In this document: positions 34,567 to 43,165 of the stretch, piece by piece
How the letters are laid out: each line of letters opens with the position of its first letter
Numbering within the stretch: position 1 is the stretch's first letter
Origin: UBA9676 sp963837105
Lineage (GTDB): Bacteria > Actinomycetota > Actinomycetes > Streptosporangiales > Streptosporangiaceae
Length of the DNA: 64,000 nucleotides
Assembly (NCBI GenBank): GCA_963837105.1
Contig: CAWIMG010000016.1
Span: 301,365-365,364, forward strand
Direction of reading: 5' to 3'
The notes under the pieces: model-generated
Told to the model about the DNA's origin: nothing
The model's input: only the letters and a program-made list of their open reading frames with translations
Databases searched by the model: none
Made by a program: the position numbers and the translations under genes

Positions 34567-36066
34567 TCACGGCCGGGCGGCGAGGTAGCCGAGCAGCGCG
34601 GCCAGCACCAGCGCGCTGCGGGGCGTGTAGGCGATCCGCCACAGCCCGCCGTGCGCGGCGGCGTCAGCCTCGTCCTGCCATGGGTGCGGGTGCGGCGGCC
34701 CGGCGTTGTGCAGGTCGTGCACGAGCAGGGCGGCCATCAGCACCCGGGTGGTGGCGGGCTCGAACACTTCGGCCCCGAACCGGTGCGCACCGGCATAGGC
34801 GGCCGCCAGCGCGCGGTTCTTCAGCACCGACCGGGTGCGGGTCGGCGGGGCCACGTTGAGCGAGACGGTTGTCCCGGCCTGGCGCGCCACGGTGGCCCGC
34901 CAGCGCTGCAGCCGTTTGGCCAGGGCGTAGTTGGGGCCCTGCTGGGCGACCAGGCTGTCGTTGATGCCGGGGTCGGCCCCGGGCGGGTAGGCCCGGCGGA
35001 GCAGCCGCCCGCCGGATGCCATGCGCAGCGGTGGGGTGGCGAGCTTGGCCAGCAGCGGCCGGGTGCCATAGGCCCGGACCGACTGGGCGACCGCGTCGGC
35101 CGGGACAGCGAACACGTCGGTGGGTGTGGCCAGGAACGCCAGCGCCAGATCGGGGCGGGCCGCCTGCAGCCGCACGGTGAGCGCGTCGGCCGCCGCGCAC
35201 ACCATCACGTTCGCGGCGCCGTCGGCGTAGACATAGTTGCCAAGGACGAGCGGGCCGGCCAGGCTGGCCAGCCAGCCAGCCGCAGCCGGGACGGCCCGGG
35301 CCAGGTCCAGGCCCGCCCGGTGCGCATTCGCCGGATCGCCGGCCTGGGGGGGCGGCGTCGCTGATTCCCCCCGCACCGGCACCAGCAAGGTGCCGGCGCT
35401 GCCCCGGGCCATGTTCAGCACCCGCTCCCACATCCCGGGGCTGGGCAGGTCAACGGCTGCCACCCGGGCACCCCAGGCCAGCAGCGGCGCCAGCGGGCCG
35501 ATCTCGGCACCTGCCCCGAGCGCGATCACCGTCCGGCCCGGCAGCGGCAGCCATTCCGGATGCGCGGCGACCTCCCGCACGGCGTCCGCGCAGGACGGCT
35601 CGATGATCCCGGCACTCACCCAGCTGTCCAGCTGCCGGGCGAGCGCGGCGCCAGCCAGCAGTTCGCCCCGGTGCGGCAGCGACAGCCCGGTTTCCGGCTG
35701 CCCGCGGCCCGGCACGCTGAGCGTGGCGAAGCGGTCCGGCGCGGGAGCCGACTGCAGGGCGGCCAGCCCGGTCTCCGCGGCGGCAGGCCATTGCACCCGC
35801 ATCCGGTCATGCAGCGAGTCCAGGCCCGCCTGGGCGATGGCCAGCGCGGCCGCTTTCGAGGCCAGCCCCGCCTCCACCAGACGGCGGAAATGGATCAGGT
35901 ACCCCGAGCGCCAGTTGGTCTCCTGCTCAGCGCCGGCAGCACCGGCCGGCTCGACCGGCCGCAGCGCGTCGGCGACCACGGCCCGGCCCAGCGCGGACGT
36001 GCTCCGCCGCCCGTCCGCAAGCGGGAAGGCCACCCCGTCCGCTGCCTCCGCTGGCATCGGCGTCAT
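34567..36066 (-). CDS. Rossmann/SAM-methyltransferase-like protein of unknown function, 499 aa
   Basis: ATG 36066 overlaps the hydroxylase stop (ATGA). The N-terminal 150 residues are helical (NWRSGYLIHFRRLVEAGLAS, AIAQAGLDSLHDRM). A Rossmann-like nucleotide site follows: PGRTVIALGAGAEIGPLAPL, then WGARVAAVDLPSP, as in SAM methyltransferases. The C-terminal half is not recognised and ends in a hydrophobic helix (ALVLAALLGYLAA). Coupling to a sterol-desaturase-like protein suggests lipid modification. No methyl acceptor or product can be stated. Confidence 0.7.
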   Translation of the reverse strand: MTPMPAEAADGVAFPLADGRRSTSALGRAVVADALRPVEPAGAAGAEQETNWRSGYLIHFRRLVEAGLASKAAALAIAQAGLDSLHDRMRVQWPAAAETGLAALQSAPAPDRFATLSVPGRGQPETGLSLPHRGELLAGAALARQLDSWVSAGIIEPSCADAVREVAAHPEWLPLPGRTVIALGAGAEIGPLAPLLAWGARVAAVDLPSPGMWERVLNMARGSAGTLLVPVRGESATPPPQAGDPANAHRAGLDLARAVPAAAGWLASLAGPLVLGNYVYADGAANVMVCAAADALTVRLQAARPDLALAFLATPTDVFAVPADAVAQSVRAYGTRPLLAKLATPPLRMASGGRLLRRAYPPGADPGINDSLVAQQGPNYALAKRLQRWRATVARQAGTTVSLNVAPPTRTRSVLKNRALAAAYAGAHRFGAEVFEPATTRVLMAALLVHDLHNAGPPHPHPWQDEADAAAHGGLWRIAYTPRSALVLAALLGYLAARP

Positions 36067-37049
36067 CGGCCGCGGGCCTGGAAGGGCTCGGCGAGCTGCT
36101 CGGCCACCAGCAGCAGCACCGGCCCGGCCGCGCCGTCCTGCTCGACCGGGACCGGCCGGCCAGCCAGGCCGGTCGGGCCGGCCGCCTCGCCACGGCCAGG
36201 GAACCTGGCGCGGCCAGCCAGGACATCCCAGATCGTGAGCACCACGCCGAGATTGGTGTGCTGGGTGTCCGGCGCATGGTGCAGCCGGTGGTAGGCCGGG
36301 CTGACCAGCAGCCGGCCGGCTGGGCCGAATGTCCAGCGGAGATTGGCGTGCTGCAGCGTGCCGATGCATACGTAGATCGTGATGAGCACCGGCGCGATCG
36401 GGCGGTCCGGCATCAGGGCCATCACCGGGATGGCCGCCAGCACGAACCCGGTGGTGTGCATAAGCGGGTGCGCCCGGAAGGACGTGAGCACACTCAGCTC
36501 CTCCTGGCTGTGGTGCAGGGCGTGAAAGCGCCACAGCGGCTCGAGCCGGTGATCGGCATAGTGGGCCAGCCAGTTGGCGCCATCCATGGCCACGATGGTG
36601 ACCGGGACAAGCAGCCAGCCGGGCCAGTGCGCGGCCGGCCGGATCTCGATCCAGTGCGCATAACGGCCCGCCAGTGCCGCCGCCCCGACACTGAGCAGCG
36701 TCATCAGCGGGATGACCAGCACGGCGTGCACCGCCAGGAAGCAGGCATCCTGGACGTGGCCGCGGGCCAGCACCGGCCGGCGCTCGGCCGGCCAGAAACG
36801 TTCACACATCCCGGTCGCCACCACCAGGGCCACCAGCAGCGGAGCGGCCAGCTCAGCCCGGCCCGCGGCGAGCACCGTTTCCAGGCGGCCCTGCCTGACC
36901 AGATCGGCGACGGCGGCCCAGACGATGCCGGCCGTGATCGCGGCCAGCGCGAACGAGGAGAGGCAGAGCCGCCGCCACCCCGGCGACCGGACCGCGCGCG
37001 GCGGCCGGACCGCGCGCGCCGCCCGCACCTCTAGCTGCGACGCGGTCAC
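36063..37049 (-). CDS. Sterol desaturase / fatty acid hydroxylase family protein
   Basis: About 328 aa from GTG 37049, with GAGGAGGTCC immediately upstream. Four to five membrane helices. Histidine boxes HYADH, HALHHS, HANLRW and HRLHH supply the di-iron ligands of the FA_hydroxylase family. It would hydroxylate or desaturate a membrane lipid. The downstream gene begins within its stop codon, so the pair is co-translated. Confidence 0.88.
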   Translation of the reverse strand: MTASQLEVRAARAVRPPRAVRSPGWRRLCLSSFALAAITAGIVWAAVADLVRQGRLETVLAAGRAELAAPLLVALVVATGMCERFWPAERRPVLARGHVQDACFLAVHAVLVIPLMTLLSVGAAALAGRYAHWIEIRPAAHWPGWLLVPVTIVAMDGANWLAHYADHRLEPLWRFHALHHSQEELSVLTSFRAHPLMHTTGFVLAAIPVMALMPDRPIAPVLITIYVCIGTLQHANLRWTFGPAGRLLVSPAYHRLHHAPDTQHTNLGVVLTIWDVLAGRARFPGRGEAAGPTGLAGRPVPVEQDGAAGPVLLLVAEQLAEPFQARGR

Positions 37050-37246
37050 CGGACCTCCTCGGCCTGTCTGCCCGCATCCATACTGGCAGTTCACTGTCCG
37101 GAACGGCAGCCGGGAAGACCTGGTTCAGCCGGGAGGCAAAACCGGGCGACAGCAGTCGACCCCGCCGCCACGGGCGGCCTACGATCGGGCTGAGGCGGGA
37201 ATCCGGCCGGGCCAGCACCGCCGGGAGCCCGCGAAGGAGCCCTGCC

Positions 37247-37411
37247 ATGTCCCTTCTCCCGCCCGCGTACCGGGGAGCCCCTTACTACCAGCCGCGGCGG
37301 CCACCGCGCCGGTACCGGGCGCTGCGGATGCTGCGGCGGGCACTGATCATCGCCGCGGTGCTGGCACTGGTCATCCTCACCGGCGCCCTGCTCGTGCGGG
37401 GTTCCTACTGA
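37247..37411 (+). CDS. Small single-TM membrane protein, 54 aa
   Basis: ATG 37247 with AAGGAG eight bases upstream. Basic, tyrosine-rich N-terminus (MSLLPPAYRGAPYYQPRRPP RRYRALRMLRR) then one helix ALIIAAVLALVILTGALLV and RGSY. Its stop codon overlaps the end of the convergent sulP gene by seven bases. The good ribosome-binding site and N-in topology support a real gene; function unknown. Confidence 0.6.
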   Translation: MSLLPPAYRGAPYYQPRRPPRRYRALRMLRRALIIAAVLALVILTGALLVRGSY

Positions 37412-39087
37412 CCAGGCGGCTGATCCTGCTGCCGGGCCCACGCATGATAGGCATCCACGGCGGTGGGCAGGGTCGGGAAGAGCAGATCCTCACCGATCTT
37501 GCTGGCCAGGCCGAAGGCCCGCAGCCTGGCCAGCAGCTCATGTTTGACCCGGGCCAGGGCGAACACGGCACCGCTGTGGGTGATCTCCTCGCGGACGGCG
37601 TCCATCGCCTCCAGCGCGGTGAAGTCGACCTCGACGTTGGCCTCGACGTTGAGCACGAACCAGCGCAGCTCACCCGGCGGCTGGCTGGCGGCGGCCAGCG
37701 CCCGGCGGCGGAAGTCCTCGGCGTTAGCGAAGAACAGCGGCGCGTCGTACCGGTAGACCACCAGCCCGGGGATGGTCTGTGCGCTGGGATAGTCGTCCAC
37801 GGCGTGCATGCCCGCGAGGCCCGGCACCAGGCCCAGCACCGCGTCGTGCGGGCGGGCGACCCGCACCAGCAGATCCGCGACTGACAGGCCGATCGCGACC
37901 AGGACGCCGTACAGGATGTTGAACGCCAGCACCCCGGCACAGGTGGCGACCGCGATGGCGAGTTCGGCGCGGCGGAAGGCGAACAGGCGGCGGAAGGCCG
38001 CCACGTCGATCAGCCGGATGGCCGCGTAGATCACGATCGCGCCGAGCGCGGCATCGGGGAACCTGGCCAGCAGCGGCCGGGCGGCCAGCAGGACCCCGGC
38101 TACCGTTGCGGCCGCGGCGAGCGAATAGACCTGGGTCCGGCTGCCGCTAGTCACCGCGATGGCGGTCCTGGTCGCGCTGGAGGAGACCGGGAAGCCGCGG
38201 ACCAGACTGCTGCCGACGTTGGCGACGCCGAGCGCCAGCAGTTCGGTGTTGGCCCGGACCGTCTCGCCGCGCCGGGCGAACGAGCGGGCGGTCAGCACGT
38301 CATCGCTGAACCCCACGATCAGCACGGTGAAGGCGGGCAGCAGCAGTTCCCGCAGCGTCTGCGGGCTGATGTCGGGGAGGCCGGGGGCCGGCAGGCCGGC
38401 CGGGATCGGCCCGACGACCGCGATGCCATGGCCGGCCAGGCCGAATACCGCCGTCACAGCGGTGGCGCCAAGCACGGCCAGCAGCGGGCCCGGCGCGTGC
38501 GGCCAGCGCCACCACATCAGCAGCAGGAAGGCCAGCACCGCCGCGGCCAGGGCAACGGTCGCCAGCTGGGCCTGGCCGGCGCCCCGGGCGAAGGAGCCCA
38601 GCTGGGTGAGGAACGCCTGCCCGGTGACCGGCACCCCGGTGACCCGGTGCAGCTGATCGGCAATCATGATCAGCGCCACCCCGGCCAGGTAGCCGACCAG
38701 CACCGGGCGGGACAGCAGATCCGCCACGAACCCCAGCCGCAGCAGCCACGCGGCCACCGAAAGCAGGCCGACCAGCAGCGCGAGCGTGACCGCGAGCCCG
38801 GCGTACCGGGCGGAGTCGCCCGCCGCCAGCGGCCCGATCGCGACCGCGGTCATCAGCGCGGTGGTCGCCTCTGGCCCCATGGACAGCGACGGCGACGAGC
38901 CCAGCATGGCGTAGACGACCAGCGCGGGCAGCGCCGCCCACAGGCCGACGACCGGGTTCAGGCCCGCGATGGTCGCGTAGGCCATCACCTGCGGGACCAG
39001 GTACGCCGCCACGGTCACCCCGGCGATCAGGTCGCCGCGCAGCCACACACGCCGGTAACCGCGCAGCATCGCCAGCCCGGAGATCAC
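37405..39087 (-). CDS. SulP family inorganic anion transporter with STAS domain
   Basis: 560 aa from ATG 39087. Signature near the N-terminus (GDLIAGVTVAAYLVPQVMAY, TIAGLNPVVGLWAALPAL), about twelve membrane helices, and a C-terminal STAS domain (about 430-550; PGLVVYRYDAPLFFANAEDF, LNVEANVEVDFTALEAMD). Likely sulfate or bicarbonate transport; no adjacent carbonic anhydrase or sulfate gene decides which. The usual STAS phospho-serine position is not obvious. Confidence 0.92.
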   Translation of the reverse strand: MISGLAMLRGYRRVWLRGDLIAGVTVAAYLVPQVMAYATIAGLNPVVGLWAALPALVVYAMLGSSPSLSMGPEATTALMTAVAIGPLAAGDSARYAGLAVTLALLVGLLSVAAWLLRLGFVADLLSRPVLVGYLAGVALIMIADQLHRVTGVPVTGQAFLTQLGSFARGAGQAQLATVALAAAVLAFLLLMWWRWPHAPGPLLAVLGATAVTAVFGLAGHGIAVVGPIPAGLPAPGLPDISPQTLRELLLPAFTVLIVGFSDDVLTARSFARRGETVRANTELLALGVANVGSSLVRGFPVSSSATRTAIAVTSGSRTQVYSLAAAATVAGVLLAARPLLARFPDAALGAIVIYAAIRLIDVAAFRRLFAFRRAELAIAVATCAGVLAFNILYGVLVAIGLSVADLLVRVARPHDAVLGLVPGLAGMHAVDDYPSAQTIPGLVVYRYDAPLFFANAEDFRRRALAAASQPPGELRWFVLNVEANVEVDFTALEAMDAVREEITHSGAVFALARVKHELLARLRAFGLASKIGEDLLFPTLPTAVDAYHAWARQQDQPPGQ

Positions 39088-39173
39088 ATCACATATCTAC
39101 CCCGGTGATCGCTTGCCGACGTGGGCTGGCCCCGGAAGCTGGGACGCAGGCCGGGCAGTGCCAGCGGCCGGTC

Positions 39174-39878
39174 TCAGACCGCGACCAGCAGCAGGCGGCT
39201 GGCCAGCGCAGTCGAGGCGGCCAGGTTGTCCTGCACCAGCCCGCTCGCGACCGGGTCATCGCGCACCGCCCACAGCAGCAGGCAGTTGGTCCAGGCCAGG
39301 TCCCGGGCGCTGGCGATGGTCCAGTTCCCGACCAGGTTGGCGACCGCGGCCAGGTGCCGGTCGGCCGCCAGTTCGGGAGCGGATTCGATCGACTGCCGGA
39401 TGCCCTGCTCCGCCGCATCCAGCAACTGGTCCACCTTCTGGTAGTCGGCGAAGTGCGGGCCGGCCTGGGGAGAGGTGCCCAGGGCCTGGCAGGTCCTGAC
39501 CACCGCGATCGGCAGGTCGTGGTTGATGTGGGCGTTGATGCCCGCCAGCGCGAACTGGATCGGCTCGATCCCCGGACTGGCACGCTGCTCGACCAGCGGC
39601 CGCCAGGCCATCGGCACCGCCGCCGGGTCGGCCGCAGTGTCGGCCGCGGCGAAGTACAGGCCGGCGAACGCCACGTCGAGGTGGGTGGTGAACGCTGGAT
39701 CGGCGAAAAAGCCCTGGCCCACCTCGCTGCCCACCTGCTCGGTCACGTCCAGGTACACGCGGTTGAAACAGGCCAGCCCGTCGGTGGCGGGCAGCGCGTT
39801 CCCGATCGCCTCCATCCGCGCGATCACCTCGGGGATCGTGGTGACCGGCGCGCCCGGAACCGGCAAGCCAGCTGACAT
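39174..39878 (-). CDS. DUF5995 family protein
   Basis: 234 aa from ATG 39878. Features TTIPEVIARMEAIGNALPAT, DGLACFNRVYLDVTEQV, ALAGINAHINHDLPIAVV (the conserved HINHDLP) and a late WTIASARDLAWTNCLLLW. This matches the DUF5995 pattern, a helical, possibly metal-binding family with no known role. Single gene between sulP and the ICMT gene. Confidence 0.85.
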   Translation of the reverse strand: MSAGLPVPGAPVTTIPEVIARMEAIGNALPATDGLACFNRVYLDVTEQVGSEVGQGFFADPAFTTHLDVAFAGLYFAAADTAADPAAVPMAWRPLVEQRASPGIEPIQFALAGINAHINHDLPIAVVRTCQALGTSPQAGPHFADYQKVDQLLDAAEQGIRQSIESAPELAADRHLAAVANLVGNWTIASARDLAWTNCLLLWAVRDDPVASGLVQDNLAASTALASRLLLVAV

Positions 39879-39906
39879 GGCAGTCACTATACGATCACCA
39901 GCTTCA

Positions 39907-40413
39907 TTAGTTCCTGGGCGGTAGCTCAGCTGGGCGGGGCCGGTGGGGGATCCAGCGCGGGACCGTGCGCCGGTACTCGGCGTAGCTGGCACCGAAGCGG
40001 CGGCTCAGCGTCGGCTCCTCATAGCCGAGTACGAACAGGTGGAAGAAGAGCGCCATGGCGCCCACGTATGCCAGCAGCGGCAGGGACAGGAACAGCCACG
40101 CCTCGCCCGCGACGATGAGCAGCGCGGCGAGGTAGATCGGGTTACGCACCCAGCGGTAGGGGCCGGCGGCGACCACCCGGGTAGGTGCGTCCCACGGGCC
40201 GGGCGTGCCCCGGCCCACCGCCGCGAAGTTCCACACGCACCACACGTACAGCGCGGTCCCGGCCACGATGACGGGGACCGCCTCCCACGCGGCCGGGGTG
40301 GCCGTGCTGCCGTTGCGGGTGAGAATCCGCCAGGGCAGCCAGACTCCCCCCAGTCCCGGCACCACGATGGTGAACATCAGATTGCGGACGATGAGCCACA
40401 GCGTGCGGGCCAT
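39907..40413 (-). CDS. Isoprenylcysteine carboxyl methyltransferase-like membrane protein
   Basis: 168 aa with four to five membrane helices. The C-terminal signature GPYRWVRNPIYLAALLIVAG and YEEPTLSRRFGASYAEYRRT VPRWIP is that of the ICMT/PEMT-like family, in which this region binds SAM. Bacterial members modify lipids or small molecules rather than prenylated proteins. It is the second gene after a DoxX-like protein, 6 bp apart, divergent from padR. Confidence 0.88.
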   Translation of the reverse strand: MARTLWLIVRNLMFTIVVPGLGGVWLPWRILTRNGSTATPAAWEAVPVIVAGTALYVWCVWNFAAVGRGTPGPWDAPTRVVAAGPYRWVRNPIYLAALLIVAGEAWLFLSLPLLAYVGAMALFFHLFVLGYEEPTLSRRFGASYAEYRRTVPRWIPHRPRPAELPPRN

Positions 40414-40419
40414 CGCCGG

Positions 40420-40740
40420 TCACCGTGCCCGCGACGGCCCAGCGGCGGGCGGCGTCCGCCGGCTGGCGGGCCGCAGTGCCCACGACAGCACAGTCAGCAC
40501 GGTGAGGATGGCGAGCACGCCCACCTCAGCGATGTCATATCCGGTGGCCAGGTGGGACACGATGGCCCCGGTGTAGACGAAGAAGGCACCCGCGTAGCCC
40601 CATTCCTCGAGCAGCGGGCGGCGGGGAACCAGCAGGGCGGCTGCCGCCAGCGCCCCGGTGACCAGCCAGTACCCAGCCGGCTGCCAGCGCAGGGTCCTGC
40701 CGCGGCGGGCGTCTGGCAGGGATTGGGTCGAGATGCTCAT
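40420..40740 (-). CDS. DoxX-like family membrane protein
   Basis: 106 aa from ATG 40740, preceded by CAGGAGACTGACG. Four hydrophobic segments: WLVTGALAAAALLVPR, GYAGAFFVYTGAIVSHLA, AEVGVLAILTVLTVLSWAL. The pattern matches DoxX-like proteins, which may interact with quinones or oxidoreductases. Operon with the ICMT gene; the PadR operator region lies in the divergent gap. Confidence 0.8.
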   Translation of the reverse strand: MSISTQSLPDARRGRTLRWQPAGYWLVTGALAAAALLVPRRPLLEEWGYAGAFFVYTGAIVSHLATGYDIAEVGVLAILTVLTVLSWALRPASRRTPPAAGPSRAR

Positions 40741-40788
40741 CGTCAGTCTCCTGTTCTCATCGAGTATGGCCATCGCCTTAGGGGTAGA

Positions 40789-40839
40789 GCTACTACCTGT
40801 AGCAACACTATCTATAAGTGAGAGAGTAGCATGGCTACT
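40789..40839. promoter_or_regulatory. Two inverted repeats forming a probable PadR operator
   Basis: GCTAC-TACCT-GTAGC (40789-40803) and AGTAGC-ATG-GCTACT (40825-40839) share the core GTAGC/GCTAC. They lie in an AT-richer gap between doxX (leftward) and padR (rightward), with the second ending one base before the padR ATG. Repression of both promoters by PadR is the simplest reading. Confidence 0.55.
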
Positions 40840-40840
40840 T

Positions 40841-41182
40841 ATGAGGGCGGAGACACTCAAGGGCCACCTGGACGGCATCCTGCTCGCGGTGCTCGAGCCG
40901 GGGCCACGCCACGGTTACGCGATCATGGAAGCGCTGCGGGTGCGCAGCGGCGGCCAGGTTGACCTGCCAACGGGCACCGTCTACCCGGCCCTGCACCGGC
41001 TGGAACGGGCGGGCCTGGTAGAGGCGAACTGGTCAACCGCTGGCGGCCGCCGCCGCCGCAGCTACCAGCTGACCCCGGCCGGCCACCGGGCGCTGGACAC
41101 CGAGCGCAGCACCTGGCGGGACTTCTCCGCTGCCGTCACCACCTTGCTGGAACCCGCGCCGCTGGCGGTGAGCTCGCCATGA
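40841..41182 (+). CDS. PadR family transcriptional repressor
   Basis: 113 aa from ATG 40841. MRAETLKGHLDGILLAVLEP then GPRHGYAIMEAL, LPTGTVYPALHRLERAGLVE and RRSYQLTPAGHRAL: a complete PadR winged helix. No ribosome-binding site is visible and the operator abuts the start, so a leaderless transcript is possible. It is coupled by ATGA to the HAAS-domain gene, a standard pairing in which PadR controls its membrane partner. Confidence 0.9.
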   Translation: MRAETLKGHLDGILLAVLEPGPRHGYAIMEALRVRSGGQVDLPTGTVYPALHRLERAGLVEANWSTAGGRRRRSYQLTPAGHRALDTERSTWRDFSAAVTTLLEPAPLAVSSP

Positions 41183-41893
41183 CCGCGGACGGCCAGCCTG
41201 GCCCGGGCGGCCTGGCGGTCGACAGCTACCTCGCCGAACTCAAGGCCCGGCTGCCGGGCCCGGCCCGGGCCCGGGCCGGCATCGTGGCCGAACTGCGCTC
41301 CGGGCTCATGGACGCCGCCGACGCGCACCGGTCCGCCGGGCTGCCACCGGCCCAGGCCGCCCTGGCGGCGATCGCAGAATTCGGCGAGCCCGCCCAGGTC
41401 GCGGACGGCTTCCGGGCCGAGATCGCGGCCGGCCAGGCCCGCCGCGTCGCGGCCAGCCTGCTGGTGACCGGCCCACTGGTCGGCCTGCTGTGGATCGCCA
41501 CCGCCACCACCAGCCACCTCAGCATCGGCCCCGCCCTCGGCTGGCATCAGGCAGGCACCTTCCCCGGCTTCGGCGTGGGCATCTATCTCGTCGCCGTCGC
41601 CGCCGGGGTCACCGCCTGGGGCGCGGTTGTCGGTATCGCCGTCACCGGCCGGGCTCACCCGCTGGCTGCCGTCCAGGCCGCGCCGGGCGCCGACCGCCGC
41701 TGCGGTCGCCGGCTACAGCGCGGTTTGTGCCGACGGGCTCGGTCTGGTGCTGCTCGCCGCCGTGCTGGCCGCCATGCCAGGAAAGCTCTCCCTGCTGCCG
41801 GCCGCTGCCGCGGCGGTGGCGAGCCTCGCCCGGCTGCTGCTCGCCCGGCGCGCCGCGCGCCAGTGCCTCACGCTCCGCGCAAGCCTGGCCTGA
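41179..41893 (+). CDS. HAAS-domain membrane protein, PadR partner (one frameshift)
   Basis: ATG 41179 overlaps padR. An N-terminal HAAS domain (VDSYLAELKARLPGPARARA, GIVAELRSGLMDAAD, GEPAQVADGF) is followed by membrane helices (LLVTGPLVGLLWIATATTSH; IYLVAVAAGVTAWGAVVGIA). The frame breaks at about 41692 and resumes TAAAVAGYSAVCADGLGLVL LAAVLA to a TGA at 41893. Length is one base over a whole codon count; an indel in GGGCGCCGACC is likely a sequence error. Function unknown. Confidence 0.75.
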
Positions 41894-42239
41894 CCCCGCC
41901 GCTGGCCCGCCCACATCCGGGCGCGGCGCGGATCGGGATTGAGCCCGCCAGCCGGCCGGGTACTGGTGCTGTGTGACAGACCTCGCGCCATCGGCGGCTG
42001 CGGTGCGCCGCGCATACCAGGAGGAACTCGGCCCCGGGCGGCGGGCCAATCAGGGGAGCCGCGCGGGACAGTGAGCCGGTGGCCGTCAGCCGTTGGGCAT
42101 GGATGTGGCCCATGCCCGGGCCGCGATGGCGCGATACTGGCCGCGGGACAACGGGGGTGGGCCATGCCGTACCTGGACCGTGACGGGCCCGGCGGGACGT
42201 CAGCCTGGCGCTGACCTGGGCCGGCCGCTGGCTCGCCGG
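41894..42239. other. Intergenic stretch, no gene supported
   Basis: 346 bp between the HAAS gene and DUF1707. A GTG at 41972 opens a 33-codon frame (MTDLAPSAAAVRRAYQEEL...) with no ribosome-binding site, and an ATG at 42164 starts MPYLDRDG, like alpha/beta-hydrolase starts, but stops after 16 codons. These may be traces of lost genes; nothing firm is seen. Confidence 0.3.
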
Positions 42240-42623
42240 TCAGGCGTCCGGCTCCGGGACGTAGTGCCGGCTCTGATCCGCCGGGTCTATCCACACCCGC
42301 ATCACCACCCGCGTGGTGGGATCACGGAACCGCTCGTCCGTCGGCAGCCAGCCGGCGGCTGGCTCGGCCGCCTGGCCATGACCGCGCCGCTGCCTGCCGG
42401 GACGCTGCCCCTCGGCGCCCAGCCCGGCGAGCCGCGGAAGGTCCGCCACCGCGGCCGCCGCCTCGTCCAGATACCGGGCGCCCAGTACCATCCCTACCCG
42501 GCGATCCAGCTCATCGAGGCCGAACTCGCCGACCGCATAGTGCTCCCGCAGCACGGCCACCAGCCGTTCTCGGTCGTCGTCAGCAGCCAGCCGCCGGGGA
42601 CCGCCGGGGGCGGAACCGGGCAC
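42240..42623 (-). CDS. DUF1707 SHOCT-like domain protein
   Basis: 127 aa. RLAADDDRERLVAVLREHYA, VGEFGLDELDRRVGMVLGAR and YLDEAAAAVADLPRL form the DUF1707 helical hairpin, found at the N-terminus of many actinobacterial proteins. The C-terminal half (GWLPTDERFRDPTTRVVMRV WIDPADQSRHYVPEP) is not recognised. It starts 2 bp after the YbjQ stop and is in the same transcript. Confidence 0.85.
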   Translation of the reverse strand: MPGSAPGGPRRLAADDDRERLVAVLREHYAVGEFGLDELDRRVGMVLGARYLDEAAAAVADLPRLAGLGAEGQRPGRQRRGHGQAAEPAAGWLPTDERFRDPTTRVVMRVWIDPADQSRHYVPEPDA

Positions 42624-42625
42624 AG

Positions 42626-42973
42626 CTACTCCGTGGGCCGGATGACGACCGCGGTGCCATAGGCCACGATCTCGGTGAGCTGCTGGCCGATCTCCGAGGA
42701 ATCGAACCGCATCGCGATGACCGCGTTCGCGCCCAGCAGGCGGGCGTTGTCGATCATGCGGTCGATGGCGTGGCGGCGGCTGTCCTCGAGCAGCGAGGTG
42801 TACTGCGGGACCTCGCCCTGCCGCATCGCAGTGAACCCCGCCCCGAACGACTTCGCGAAACCCATGCTGCGCACGACCAGGCCAAAGGTGAGTCCCAGAT
42901 CCCGCTCGATGGTCATGCCCTCCAGTGCCAGGGCGGTGGTGACCGGGAAGGTGGCAGGCGAAGACTCCGACAT
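42626..42973 (-). CDS. YbjQ/UPF0145 family heavy-metal-binding-domain protein
   Basis: 115 aa from ATG 42973 (MSESSPATFPVTTALALEGM). Core TIERDLGLTFGLVVRSMGFA and RRHAIDRMIDNARLLGANAV IAMRFDSSEI...VAYGTAVVI is the pentameric YbjQ fold. Role unknown. First gene of a pair with DUF1707. Confidence 0.9.
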   Translation of the reverse strand: MSESSPATFPVTTALALEGMTIERDLGLTFGLVVRSMGFAKSFGAGFTAMRQGEVPQYTSLLEDSRRHAIDRMIDNARLLGANAVIAMRFDSSEIGQQLTEIVAYGTAVVIRPTE

Positions 42974-43093
42974 GCAGGTCATCTTAGGGGCCGCCTCAGG
43001 GACAAGGGCTTCCGGCCGCTGATACCGGCTGCCGGACCTGCCGTGCGCGCCGGCCGCGGCACGCAGGCAGCCCTAGTAAGTGAGTGGACTGAC

Positions 43094-43144
43094 TTGACAG
43101 CACCGGCCAACGTGGGGCCATACTGAGTGAGTTAACTAACTCAT
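43094..43144 (+). promoter_or_regulatory. Promoter and TetR operator of the MFS pump
   Basis: TTGACA (43094-43099) and CATACT (43119-43124) with a 19-bp spacer resemble a housekeeping promoter. Overlapping its -10 end is TGAGTGAG-N7-ACTCAT (43124-43144), whose core TGAGTTA-AC-TAACTCA is a perfect palindrome (43128-43143). The same TGAGTGAG-N7-ACTCAT recurs at the tetR start (44711). A repressor bound here would block initiation. Confidence 0.6.
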
Positions 43145-43165
43145 TTCAGAGGGGTGCTGGCAATC

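Noticed and set aside
43154..43165. GTG start four codons upstream for the MFS pump
   Set aside because: Possible, but ATG 43166 is kept because the AGAGGGG upstream would be too close to GTG 43154.
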